NCBI RefSeq assembly: GCF_014174475.1
Contig: NZ_JACJUD010000006.1
Coordinates: forward strand, 62,001-126,000
Source of the DNA: Aquipseudomonas ullengensis
Lineage (GTDB): Bacteria > Pseudomonadota > Gammaproteobacteria > Pseudomonadales > Pseudomonadaceae
Direction of reading: 5' to 3'
Length of the DNA stretch: 64,000 bases
A model generated the notes under the pieces. The model saw only the letters and a list, made by a program, of their open reading frames with translations, had not been told where the DNA came from and did not search any database. Shown here piece by piece: positions 17,401 to 24,510 of this stretch. A program made the position numbers and the translations under genes. Numbering within the stretch: the stretch's first letter is position 1; every line of letters begins with the position of its first letter.

Positions 17401-18367
17401 TGACCAGCTTGTAGCAGTCATCATCGTCGACCGTGCCATCGCAGCCCGTGAGCTTGCTGTTATAGACGTAGTAGTAGGCCGGCACCGCACTGGTGGTCTT
17501 GTCGGTGGTGGTGACGGTCGTGGTGGTGGTCGGCGTGACGGTGGTGGTGACCTTGACGGTGTATTTGTTGCCGCTCTTGGTGCAGGCGATGCTCGAGTAG
17601 CTCGTCACCGTGGTGACATAGCTGCTGGTGGTGATGGTCGAGCCAGTGCTGGCGCTGGTGCTGGTCGTGGTGGTGGTCGAACCTTTCGAGCTGGTGCTGC
17701 TGATCGACGACGGGCAACTGCTGGCGCTGGAGCTATAGGTCACGCCCGTGGTGCTGGTACTCGACCCGGTACTGCTGGTGGTACTGGAAGTCGCTGCAAA
17801 ATCCGCCGTGGGGTTGGCCGCCAGGTAGTAGACCTTGCCGGTGGTGCCGTAGGTGGTCGAGGTGGTGTAGCTGGTCATCGCCGTTGAGGCGTAGCTGGTG
17901 TCGTAGTTCCAGCTCACGCGGTAGGCCGAGCTGAGGTCGAAGCTGCCCTTGCTGGTGATGAAGCCGTTGACATAGGCCGAGGTAAAACTGGTGGTCAGCG
18001 GCGTGTAGCTGGTCTTGCCGCTGCTGTAGGTGACGTTGTACGGCGCCTCGTAGGTGACCGCCGGGTTGTAGTACAGCGGGTTGAACGCCGAGGACTTGAC
18101 GCGGCGGCTGATACGCACCTGATCGGCCGTATAGCCGTGGTAGGTGGCCGGCGACAGCGGGCTCATCGAGTCGGGGGCGAAGGCCCAGCGCATGCTCTGC
18201 GAGTTGTCTATGGTCACCAGGATGTTTGGCGCCACGCCTTCGGTGAGGAACAGCGGCAGCTGGCTCAACGACAGGCTCGCCCCCTCCGCCTGCCCGGCCG
18301 CCGCGAACAGGCAGCAGCCGGCCAACACGCCCGCCAGGCTCTTGCTGAAGAATTCAGTACTGCTCAT
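14438..18367 (-). CDS. pilY1: PilY1-type pilus tip adhesin / assembly factor
   Basis: 1309 residues with a signal peptide (LAGVLAGCCLFAAAGQAEGA). The mature N-terminus SLSQLPLFLTEGVAPNILVT plus IDNSQSM carries a DxSxS MIDAS-like site of a von Willebrand A domain. Residues ~170-300 are an almost pure Ser/Thr tract. The C-terminal PilY1 beta-propeller begins near ~840 (YVGANDGMLHAFDEDGTEQF) and contains VADVDSDQIGDYVY, a likely Ca-binding loop. An EF-hand-like DLNNDGVIDEED lies near ~1260. It is longer than the ~1160 residues I recall for P. aeruginosa PilY1, mainly through the Ser/Thr tract. It works with minor pilins in pilus priming and surface sensing. Confidence 0.92.
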   Translation of the reverse strand: MSSTEFFSKSLAGVLAGCCLFAAAGQAEGASLSLSQLPLFLTEGVAPNILVTIDNSQSMRWAFAPDSMSPLSPATYHGYTADQVRISRRVKSSAFNPLYYNPAVTYEAPYNVTYSSGKTSYTPLTTSFTSAYVNGFITSKGSFDLSSAYRVSWNYDTSYASTAMTSYTTSTTYGTTGKVYYLAANPTADFAATSSTTSSTGSSTSTTGVTYSSSASSCPSSISSTSSKGSTTTTTSTSASTGSTITTSSYVTTVTSYSSIACTKSGNKYTVKVTTTVTPTTTTTVTTTDKTTSAVPAYYYVYNSKLTGCDGTVDDDDCYKLVTVSASSGTNGADERQNFANWYSFYRNRQLATQSAANLAFSTLSDSTRLSWQALGTSDTCISSGSYLTSFYCRGLVNSSSGYYDNRLRNFSGAHRASFFQWLGDIYFNQGTPLIEAVDRVGATLSLTGANGPYAYSPGSTEKPIYSCRASYSITLTDGIWTTAGTHGEYDNAIQTLPDGQGYSPLAPYKDSTGNTLADLTFKYWATDAQKSVDDEVPTYTEETSTNATTQYWNPKNDPATWQHMVSYLVGLGLSTALTDPAWGGDTYSGDYAALAAGTKSWPAAAANSDNNVYDMWHAAINARGEFFSVDSPGDLVEALKQIVSRISEQTSAAASPAVTSPLLDSDGSNTYNTYTYTPKFSSEDWSGDLLKYQQNTVAGTKAEVWSAQDILDTLYASGNSAYSSRVVKMASSTGTLQDFTWSNLSTAQKATLNKTLAAVTDSLGSQRVDFIRGDRSNEGTLLRSRAHVLGDIIDSTPAIVRKPSRLASRMNAAEGQSASDSNSYTHFKSAHAGRDTRIYVGANDGMLHAFDEDGTEQFAFIPSEVIGNLYKLSDEDYTGSAHQYYVDGSPTEADVYFGGAWHSVLIGSLRGGGRSLFALDVTDPDNISLLWEISSDDSAYSELGYTYAKPAVTRLSNGDWAVVAGNGYNSDNDKAVLYLIDVADGSLIKAFTTSDSSVAVNGLASPYVADVDSDQIGDYVYAGDLHGNLWRFDLLGASSSAYAVSFGGKPLYSAVSSSGTTQPITSRPYLAKHPTGSGYIVIFGTGKYLESADADPNTAVAMSVYGIWDSAATAASTASSTPTLSRSKLVGQSVAEETAATFDNSGTAVTANIRTMTDNEVDWLNDDGSINTYGWYLDLKVGSTLAGEMVVNNPYVSDDLLIVSTLTPNEDPCADGVTTWLLTLDPYTGGGTSFETLDLNNDGVIDEEDSYSDATVSGTEMDGLTGGFTVTRDADGNIVVCGSDTCETLSGSASSSGRQSWRAIQTKE

Positions 18368-18379
18368 CTCACCTGCTCC

Positions 18380-18958
18380 TCAGAAGCGCCGAATGGTCAC
18401 GCTTTGCAACACCGGGGTCATGCGCTCGCCGCCGGCCTTTCCGGCACTGGTCGCCACGTAATAGTGCGGGCCCACGCCGTAGGCCGACTCCTCGACATTG
18501 GTCACCTCGTTGCCCGGGTCGAAGCCGTAGTACGCCAGGTTCCAGCGCGGCGCCGCCGCAAAGCTGGAGCTCTCGTCGGTACCGCTGTAGTCGATGGCGT
18601 AGCTGGCGCTGTCCCACCACTGGCCGAGGGCGCCGCTGGCATAGGCGAAGAAGCTGGCGCCCAGTTCCTGATTGAGGATGCACAGGCTGCCGTGCACGGC
18701 GACGCTGGCGCTGCAGGTGGCGGCGCCTTCGTCCAGTTCGCTGTAGGCGGCCAGGCGCCGCTCGGCTTCGCGCAAGCCGGACTCGGCCGCATTGCTGGCC
18801 AGTTTCTGTTCCGCCACGCTGCCGCTGATGCGCGCCTGCAGGGTGGCACCGCGCATGCTGGTGGTGGCCAGGAGCGTCAGCACCAGCAGCATGACCAGAG
18901 CGATGATCAGGACGACGCCACGTTGGCGATGGGCAGGAGCAGGCATGGGCGTTCTCAT
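18380..18958 (-). CDS. pilX: Type IV pilus minor pilin PilX
   Basis: 192 residues. The prepilin leader ends QRG, followed by VVLIIALVMLLVLTLLATTS. There is no Glu at +5, which is normal for PilX/GspK-type pilins that sit at the pilus tip. Downstream, LASNAAESGLREAERRL matches the PilX domain. The ATG overlaps the pilW stop (ATGA). Its place between pilW and pilY1 is the conserved P. aeruginosa order, where PilX and PilY1 act together. Confidence 0.9.
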   Translation of the reverse strand: MRTPMPAPAHRQRGVVLIIALVMLLVLTLLATTSMRGATLQARISGSVAEQKLASNAAESGLREAERRLAAYSELDEGAATCSASVAVHGSLCILNQELGASFFAYASGALGQWWDSASYAIDYSGTDESSSFAAAPRWNLAYYGFDPGNEVTNVEESAYGVGPHYYVATSAGKAGGERMTPVLQSVTIRRF

Positions 18959-19668
18959 TGCATCAGGTTGCGCAGCGTCACGCTGCCTTGGGAGATCTGG
19001 AAGGTCTGGGTGCTATCGGTCGCCAGGTCCTGCCCGCTGAGGCTGTTCCAGCGCTCCAGCACGTCGCTGGCCACCCCGCCGCGCGGGCTTTTGCCATTGC
19101 TCAGCAGCAGGGCGAAGCGCACCGACTGGCTCTCGTCTGCACTACCGGGAATAGCGCTGATGGCAAAGCCGGCAACATCGTCGACCAGCACCGCCGAGGT
19201 GCTGCCAATCGCGCAACTCAGTTGCTCGCTGTCGCTGTCGTAACCCAAGTTCAACAGCACATCGGCGCTGCTACTCACTTCACCGCCCTGGCAGTCCAGT
19301 TCGTTGCCCGCGGCGTCTGCCCCGGTCTGGTAGCGGATGCACACACCGCTGCCCGCCGAGTTGGCCTTGATCGTCTCGCCCGCGGCAAAGGCCGGGCAAC
19401 CGTCGCTCCCGCCGATAGCGGGAAAACTGTTGGCCAGGCTGACCCAGGGTTCGGCGCGATAGCCGGTACGGGCCAGCAACTGCTCGAGGATCAGCGAAGC
19501 GAAGCGGCTCTTGTCCAGGTTGCTGGCCTGCCCCTGCTGGAACAGGTAAACGCCCGAGTTATCCAGGTAGCACTGGGTAATCCCGATGATGAGGAAACAG
19601 CTGATGGTCAGCGCCACCATCATCTCGATCAACGACAAACCGGCCTGGGCCACGGCGGATCTGAACAT
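18955..19668 (-). CDS. pilW: Type IV pilus minor pilin PilW
   Basis: 237 residues from the ATG at 19668, with GAGG 8 bases upstream; a GTG at 19680 is an alternative. The leader MFRSAVAQAG is cleaved before LSLIEMMVALTISCFLIIGI, with Glu at +5. The globular part (DKSRFASLILEQLLARTGYR, DDVAGFAI) fits the PilW family. It starts 8 bases downstream of the pilV stop and overlaps pilX. It is part of the minor-pilin priming complex. Confidence 0.9.
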   Translation of the reverse strand: MFRSAVAQAGLSLIEMMVALTISCFLIIGITQCYLDNSGVYLFQQGQASNLDKSRFASLILEQLLARTGYRAEPWVSLANSFPAIGGSDGCPAFAAGETIKANSAGSGVCIRYQTGADAAGNELDCQGGEVSSSADVLLNLGYDSDSEQLSCAIGSTSAVLVDDVAGFAISAIPGSADESQSVRFALLLSNGKSPRGGVASDVLERWNSLSGQDLATDSTQTFQISQGSVTLRNLMQ

Positions 19669-19676
19669 GGCAGGCC

Positions 19677-20234
19677 TCACAGTTCGCTACGCAGGCGGTA
19701 GATGCAGACATTGTCAGGGCACTCGCCGGCCTTGTCGGACCAGGCAATCTGGATCATCACCACCGAGCTGCTGGCGGTGGTGCAGTGTTCCGGCAGGCTG
19801 CTGGGGCAGACGGTGAAGCTGGCCTTGAGCAGGGTGTCGCTGACCGGCAACAGGTTGCGCACATCCTGCTGCCAGCAATCCATGTCGGCGCTGGCCACCG
19901 CACTGCCACCGGTACTGCGGCTGCGCGACAGGCACGCAGAGAGCGTGCTGGAACCAGTCGCGAAGGAGGCTCCCGGGGCCTTGTAGTACGTGGACGCGAC
20001 GCTGAACAGATTGTCGGTCAGCGCCCCCTCCGGGTTGCTGCGCATCAGCTCAAGCAGGTTGTCGGCCAGCAGGATGGCCTGGTTGTGGTTCACCGCACTC
20101 TGCGTGTACTGGATGCTGCGCCCCTGCAGGGCGAACATGCCCAGCACCCCGACACAGGTCACCAGCAGACTGACCATCACCTCGACCAGGCTGAAACCCA
20201 AAGCGCCACGCGGCATGGCTGCGTTCATTCGCAT
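19677..20234 (-). CDS. pilV: Type IV pilus minor pilin PilV
   Basis: 185 residues from the ATG at 20234, with GGAG 8 bases upstream. A second ATG at 20228 overlaps the fimU stop as ATGA. The prepilin cleavage site is ALG, then FSLVEVMVSLLVTCVGVLGM with Glu at +5. The segment LLADNLLELMRSNPEGALTD fits the PilV family. Several Cys residues in the C-terminal half may form disulfides. Confidence 0.9.
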   Translation of the reverse strand: MRMNAAMPRGALGFSLVEVMVSLLVTCVGVLGMFALQGRSIQYTQSAVNHNQAILLADNLLELMRSNPEGALTDNLFSVASTYYKAPGASFATGSSTLSACLSRSRSTGGSAVASADMDCWQQDVRNLLPVSDTLLKASFTVCPSSLPEHCTTASSSVVMIQIAWSDKAGECPDNVCIYRLRSEL

Positions 20235-20716
20235 GAGACACGCTCCGGCGCAGAAATCTGCCCGCTGCGGGCAACGCTGATGACCTTGCCCGATACCGTC
20301 GTATCGCCGTCGTAGCACAGGGTGATGGTGGTGGCGCTGCTGCTGGAGCCGTTGGCGTAGAAATCCAGCGCACTGATGGCGGCACCGACGGCGCTGGCCG
20401 TGATCTCGGGCTTATCGAGGCTCTCGTAATGGCGCAGGGTGGTTGCGCTGCCGTCACGGTTCGCCTGTACATCCAGAGTCCCGGTCCAGGCCGTGCTGCC
20501 GGTCGCGGTGATGGATACGCGCTGACCACGCGTGACTGCTTCGCCACGGGCGTACTGCAGCAGGCCGTAGAGCTCATCGCTGGCAGTGGTGACGCTCTGG
20601 TTGCGGATCATGCTGGTAACGCTTGGAATGGCGATGCTGATGGCGATCACCAACAGGACCAGCACGACCATCATCTCGATCAGGGTAAAACCGCGAACGC
20701 CTCTGTATCCCGTCAC
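20225..20716 (-). CDS. fimU: Type IV pilus minor pilin FimU (GspH/FimT family)
   Basis: 163 residues beginning with a GTG at 20716, GAAGG lying 6 bases upstream. The leader MTGYRGVRG precedes FTLIEMMVVLVLLVIAISIA, with Glu at +5. The globular domain shows the GspH signature (SDELYGLLQYARGEAVTRGQ). It is the first gene of the minor pilin operon. No fimT copy lies before it, unlike in P. aeruginosa by recall. A dyad at 20830-20856 lies in the promoter region. Confidence 0.9.
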   Translation of the reverse strand: MTGYRGVRGFTLIEMMVVLVLLVIAISIAIPSVTSMIRNQSVTTASDELYGLLQYARGEAVTRGQRVSITATGSTAWTGTLDVQANRDGSATTLRHYESLDKPEITASAVGAAISALDFYANGSSSSATTITLCYDGDTTVSGKVISVARSGQISAPERVSCE

Positions 20717-20829
20717 ACCGCACCTTCAACCGCCACCGCAAAAGTTGGCGATTTATATACGCAGCTATACGGGGCTCTCCAGCACTATCGGGTAAGCGCC
20801 CGGACACAGCTCTCGGGGCTATTTTTCAC

Positions 20830-20856
20830 AATCAATACAAAGCTCAGGTATTGATT
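20830..20856. promoter_or_regulatory. Perfect 9-bp dyad upstream of the fimU operon
   Basis: AATCAATAC, 9 bases, GTATTGATT. It lies about 114-140 bases upstream of the fimU start. A TATATAAA (20753-20760, minus) resembles a -10 without a clear -35, so activator-dependent transcription is plausible. The known AlgR consensus was not seen. The remainder of the 20717-20955 gap shows no gene. Confidence 0.45.
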
Positions 20857-20955
20857 CGAGGCGCATACAAAAGCCCTGGAATATGTCCGCAAGCCGCACA
20901 CGCGGGCCTCTCTCGTCGGGTTTATCGCCGCTGGTCGCCGACCAGTGGCCGCCAT

Positions 20956-22863
20956 TCAATCCGGCGAATTTGCCAACAGCGGCGGCATCGGGCAGTCCAG
21001 GGTCTCGGCAACGGCGCGCAGCAGTTCGGCTTCGGCCGGGTGGATGCTCCCGTCGTGGGTGATGCAGCGGGCCATGGCCTTGAGCAGGCGGGGTTTCTGC
21101 AGCGGCTGTAGCTGGTTGAGGCGATCCAGCGCGGCGCTCAGGGTCTTGAGATCGGCCTGCGCGGGACTGCGCAGAGTCAGTTGATCGAACGGCAGCTCGG
21201 CGGTGGCGGCAGCAAAGGCCTCGGCGGCCTGCTGGGACTCCACATGGCCGGCATGGGCCAGGGCGGAGAGCAGCACGGCCGCCTCGTCAGCGAGTTCCAG
21301 CAGGTGCTGTTTGCCACCTGGCAGACGCGGCCCTTCGACGTGCCGTTCGACGATGCGCAGCAGGGTCCACTCCAGCAACTCGACGCGGTTGTCGGCCTTG
21401 ATCAGGCGGATCAGCAGGCCCTTCATGCTGGCGAACTCGGCCTTGCCCAGTTGCTTGAGCGCCGGCAGCGCCAGCTCCAGCAGCGGCAGGCGCTGGCCGG
21501 GATCGAGGCTGAGCAGCTCAGCGCGCAACCCAGTGATCACGCCCAGCAGTGCCGGGTCCAGCTCCGGGCGCAACAGGCCGAGCTGGCGCGCCTGTAGCTC
21601 GGCGTCGTGGCCCAGCAGCAGGCCATAAACCAGCGCCTGGGCACCGATACTGGTGTGCGCGGCGCTCTTCAGCGCTGCTGGCAGGCTGCGCAAGGTGTCA
21701 CGCGCCTGGCGCAGGTGCGCCATTTGCGGATCGCCGACGGCAGCAATCGCCTGCTCGGCGTCGCCCAGAGCGAAGTGTGCGGCAGCGCCTGCCTCCGGTG
21801 TACTGCGGCCACTCGGCTCCTGGCTGTCGAACAGTGCGGCGACGCTGACCTGCGGATAAAGCCCGTCCCAACCGGGCTCGATACGGCGAATGCGTTCTTC
21901 CAGCGGCGGGTGCGTGGCCATCATCCCGGCCACGGCGCGGCTGACTCCGGGGCCAAAGTACAGATGGCTGAATTCGGCCGCGTGGCTGGCCTGCAATTGC
22001 GAGCCCAGGCTGTGCCCGCCGATCTTCTTCAACGCACCGGCGATGCTGTCCGGGTTGCGGGTGAACTGCACCGCAGAGGCATCGGCGAGAAACTCTCGCT
22101 GGCGGCTCACCGCCGCCTTGATCAGCCCACCGAAGAAGGTGCCGGCATAGCCCACCACCAGCAACACCAGGCCGATCAGGATGGTCACGCTGACGCTGCC
22201 ACCATCGCGGCTCGAGCGCGAACTGCTGCGCCCGCTGCCGCTATTGCGCAGTAGCACTTCGCCGATCAGGCCAAGCAGCAAAATGCCGTGGAGCACCGAA
22301 ACCAGGCGAATGTTGAGGCGCATGTCGCCGTTGAAGATGTGGCTGAACTCGTGGGCGATCACGCCCTGCAACTCGTCGCGCGACAGGGTGGCGATGGCCC
22401 CGCGGGCGATACCGATCACCGCGTCCTGCGGCGTCAGCCCGGCGGCGAAAGCGTTAATCGACAGGTCGTCGAGCAGATACACCGGCGGCACGGGCGTACC
22501 CGAGGCGATGGCCATTTCCTCGACCACGTTGAGCAGGCGCCGCTCCTCCAGGCCCTGTGCATCGAGGTTGATCAGCCGCCCGCCAAGGCGCTCGGCCACT
22601 ACCTTGCCGCCCCGGCTGAGCTGCGCACTCTTGAACAGACCGCCCAGGATCACCACGCCCACCACCGCCAGCGCCACATAGAGCACCAGTCGTCCCTGCG
22701 TGTAGCGGGGGTCGACAAGGGTGTGCACCACGCCGGAGTAGTTGAGCACCACAATCAGCGCCACACAGGTGATGGTGATCAGGCTGGCCACGGCCAGCGC
22801 CAGGAGCAGCACCAGGCGCCCGGTGTTGCGCTGGGCGCGGTCCTGTTGTTCGAAGAAATTCAT
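20956..22863 (-). CDS. M48-family membrane zinc metalloprotease (HtpX-like)
   Basis: 635 residues with two N-terminal membrane segments (~18-42 and ~58-78). The protease core carries PVPPVYLLDDLSINAFAAGL and the zinc motif HEFSH (His171, Glu172, His175). Two further hydrophobic segments follow, then a third-ligand region (REFLADASAVQFTRNPDSIA). The C-terminal ~300 residues are a soluble alpha-helical extension with no recognised domain. It lies 24 bases downstream of lemA and is probably cotranscribed. LemA/M48 pairs are common in bacteria and are thought to act in envelope quality control. Confidence 0.87.
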   Translation of the reverse strand: MNFFEQQDRAQRNTGRLVLLLALAVASLITITCVALIVVLNYSGVVHTLVDPRYTQGRLVLYVALAVVGVVILGGLFKSAQLSRGGKVVAERLGGRLINLDAQGLEERRLLNVVEEMAIASGTPVPPVYLLDDLSINAFAAGLTPQDAVIGIARGAIATLSRDELQGVIAHEFSHIFNGDMRLNIRLVSVLHGILLLGLIGEVLLRNSGSGRSSSRSSRDGGSVSVTILIGLVLLVVGYAGTFFGGLIKAAVSRQREFLADASAVQFTRNPDSIAGALKKIGGHSLGSQLQASHAAEFSHLYFGPGVSRAVAGMMATHPPLEERIRRIEPGWDGLYPQVSVAALFDSQEPSGRSTPEAGAAAHFALGDAEQAIAAVGDPQMAHLRQARDTLRSLPAALKSAAHTSIGAQALVYGLLLGHDAELQARQLGLLRPELDPALLGVITGLRAELLSLDPGQRLPLLELALPALKQLGKAEFASMKGLLIRLIKADNRVELLEWTLLRIVERHVEGPRLPGGKQHLLELADEAAVLLSALAHAGHVESQQAAEAFAAATAELPFDQLTLRSPAQADLKTLSAALDRLNQLQPLQKPRLLKAMARCITHDGSIHPAEAELLRAVAETLDCPMPPLLANSPD

Positions 22864-22887
22864 CGCGCGATCCGTGCGTGCCGGCGG

Positions 22888-23484
22888 TTAGAACGAAACC
22901 TTGGGCGCGGCCTGTATCTGCGCACTGTCCTCGAACTCCAGCAGGCTGGCGTCCTGGGCATGGCCGAAGGTGTTGGCCAGCACCACCGGCGGGAAGCTCT
23001 GCTTGTAGGTGTTGTAGGCCATCGCCGCGTCGTTGAAGGCCTGACGGGCAAAGGCCACCTTGTTCTCGGTGCTGGAAAGCTCCTCGCTGAGCTGTTGCAT
23101 GTTCTGCGAGGCCTTGAGGTCCGGGTAGGCTTCCATGGTCACGTTGAGGCGCCCCATGGCCGAGGCCAGCACGCCTTCGGCACCGGCCAGCTGGGCCATG
23201 CTCTGCGCATCGCCCGGCTGCGCGGCGGCGGCCTTGAGGCCGGCAGCGGCACCATTGCGCGCGGCAATTACCGCTTCCAGGGTGTCACGCTCGTGGGCCA
23301 TGTAGGCCTTGGCGGTTTCCACCAGGTTGGGGATCAGGTCATAGCGGCGCTTGAGCTGCACTTCGATCTGCGCGAAGGCGTTCTGGAAGCGATTACGCAG
23401 CGCCACCAGCTTGTTGTAGATGCCGATGACGTAGAAAACCGCGAGCGCCAGGACGGCGAGAATGACCAGGGTGGAAATTGCCAT
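22888..23484 (-). CDS. lemA: LemA family protein
   Basis: 198 residues from the ATG at 23484 (AAGGA 7 bases upstream); an in-frame ATG at 23502 has a weaker SD. One N-terminal membrane helix (STLVILAVLALAVFYVIGIY) is followed by an alpha-helical LemA domain with LKRRYDLIPNLVETAKAYM and YNTYKQSFPPVVLANTFGHA. It is anchored in the inner membrane with the domain outside. The molecular role is unclear. The name LemA here means the family, not the GacS kinase formerly called LemA in Pseudomonas syringae. Confidence 0.9.
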   Translation of the reverse strand: MAISTLVILAVLALAVFYVIGIYNKLVALRNRFQNAFAQIEVQLKRRYDLIPNLVETAKAYMAHERDTLEAVIAARNGAAAGLKAAAAQPGDAQSMAQLAGAEGVLASAMGRLNVTMEAYPDLKASQNMQQLSEELSSTENKVAFARQAFNDAAMAYNTYKQSFPPVVLANTFGHAQDASLLEFEDSAQIQAAPKVSF

Positions 23485-23561
23485 GACGATGTCCTTGTCC
23501 ATGTGGTGTGGGAGCTCGATGGTAGCGGAAATTCCGCCCGCCGGCGCCGCTCCGCAGGCAA

Positions 23562-23587
23562 AGAAAAGCCCGCCAAAGGGCGGGCAA
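23562..23587 (-). terminator. Rho-independent terminator of the 60-residue gene
   Basis: GCCCGCC and GGCGGGC (23568-23574, 23579-23585) form a 7-bp GC stem with a 4-base loop. On the minus strand it is followed by TTTTCTTT. It separates the small gene upstream from lemA, which therefore needs its own promoter in 23485-23560. Confidence 0.75.
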
Positions 23588-23666
23588 AAGGAGCAACACA
23601 CACTGGGAATAAACGGGCAGCCTGGGCTGCCAAATGCGCCCATGGGGGCGCGGAGCATAGGGTGAG

Positions 23667-23849
23667 TCAGCGTCTGCCGAACTGCCGTTGCCGCACGGTC
23701 TTGTGGGCGACGGCGCTGGCGCGCGAGGTGAACGGACCGGCACAGGGCTCGCCGTCTGCCAGCACATACCAGCAGGCCAGATGACCACTGGCGCGCAACG
23801 GCGCGGGAACTGCACTTCCAACCAGGGACATGATGTCGATCTGCGGCAT
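23667..23849 (-). CDS. Small basic protein of unknown function
   Basis: 60 residues, MPQIDIMSLVGSAVPAPLRA, then a HLACWYVLADGEPC segment, ending in a basic tail (VRQRQFGRR). The start is supported by a very strong AGGAGGT 5 bases upstream of the ATG, and a terminator follows 80 bases after the stop. Two Cys and a GEPCAGPF turn suggest a small folded domain. No family is recognised. It is a single-gene unit between the globin and lemA. Confidence 0.65.
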   Translation of the reverse strand: MPQIDIMSLVGSAVPAPLRASGHLACWYVLADGEPCAGPFTSRASAVAHKTVRQRQFGRR

Positions 23850-23993
23850 ACGGCACCTCCTGAACTCGTGTGACCACTCTATGCCCGCGCGTGTTCCAGC
23901 AAAAATCAGTCGGCTCGATAGTGCCTATGCCGCGAGGCGATAGCGCGCAGCACGGGTCACCCTGGGCCGGCGACCGCAGAGACAGGGCGCGAC

Positions 23994-24407
23994 TCAGCCG
24001 TGCCGCGCGGCGCTGGCCTGGACGATGCGCAGGGCCGGCACGCGCAGCTGGGCCAACAGGTAGTCGGCAAATGCGGGCGGGTAATCCTGCCGGGCGATGG
24101 CCTGGGCCATGCAGGCCAGCCAGGCTTCGGCCTGGGCCTCGCCGATCGGCCACTGGGCATGGAAGCTGGGAATAGCGATGGAGCCGTATTTCTCGCTGAA
24201 CAGCCGGGGCCCGCCAAGCCAACCGCTGAGGAAGCAGGCCAGCTTGTCGCGGGCGGCGTCCAGGCTTTGCGGGTGCATGGCGCGCACATCGCTGGCCTGG
24301 GGCAGCTCGTCCATCAAGCGATAGAAGTCGTCGACCAGACGGCGCAGGCCGTCGATGCCGCCGGCCGCCTGGTACGAGGCATCACCGACGCCGTACTGCT
24401 CGTTCAT
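23994..24407 (-). CDS. Group II truncated haemoglobin-like protein
   Basis: 137 residues. The truncated-globin helix pattern is visible: AAGGIDGLRRLVDDFYRLMD, then LACFLSGWLGGPRLFSEKYG and FHAQWPIGEAQAEAWLACMA. The His in FHAQWPIG is the expected proximal haem ligand, and the Trp/Gly pair and GGP turn fit group II. The usual basic RRRH cluster before this His is replaced by IPSFH. Such proteins bind O2 or NO in the cytoplasm. It appears monocistronic, with about 100 bases to phoX. Confidence 0.82.
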   Translation of the reverse strand: MNEQYGVGDASYQAAGGIDGLRRLVDDFYRLMDELPQASDVRAMHPQSLDAARDKLACFLSGWLGGPRLFSEKYGSIAIPSFHAQWPIGEAQAEAWLACMAQAIARQDYPPAFADYLLAQLRVPALRIVQASAARHG

Positions 24408-24510
24408 GCTCAGCCCCTCGTGGAAAGACCGGCATTCTAACGCCGCGCGCAGGGCTAGGCGCAGCCCGTAGGCCGGTGTAACCCGCGCGACCGACCTACT
24501 CAGTACCCTC

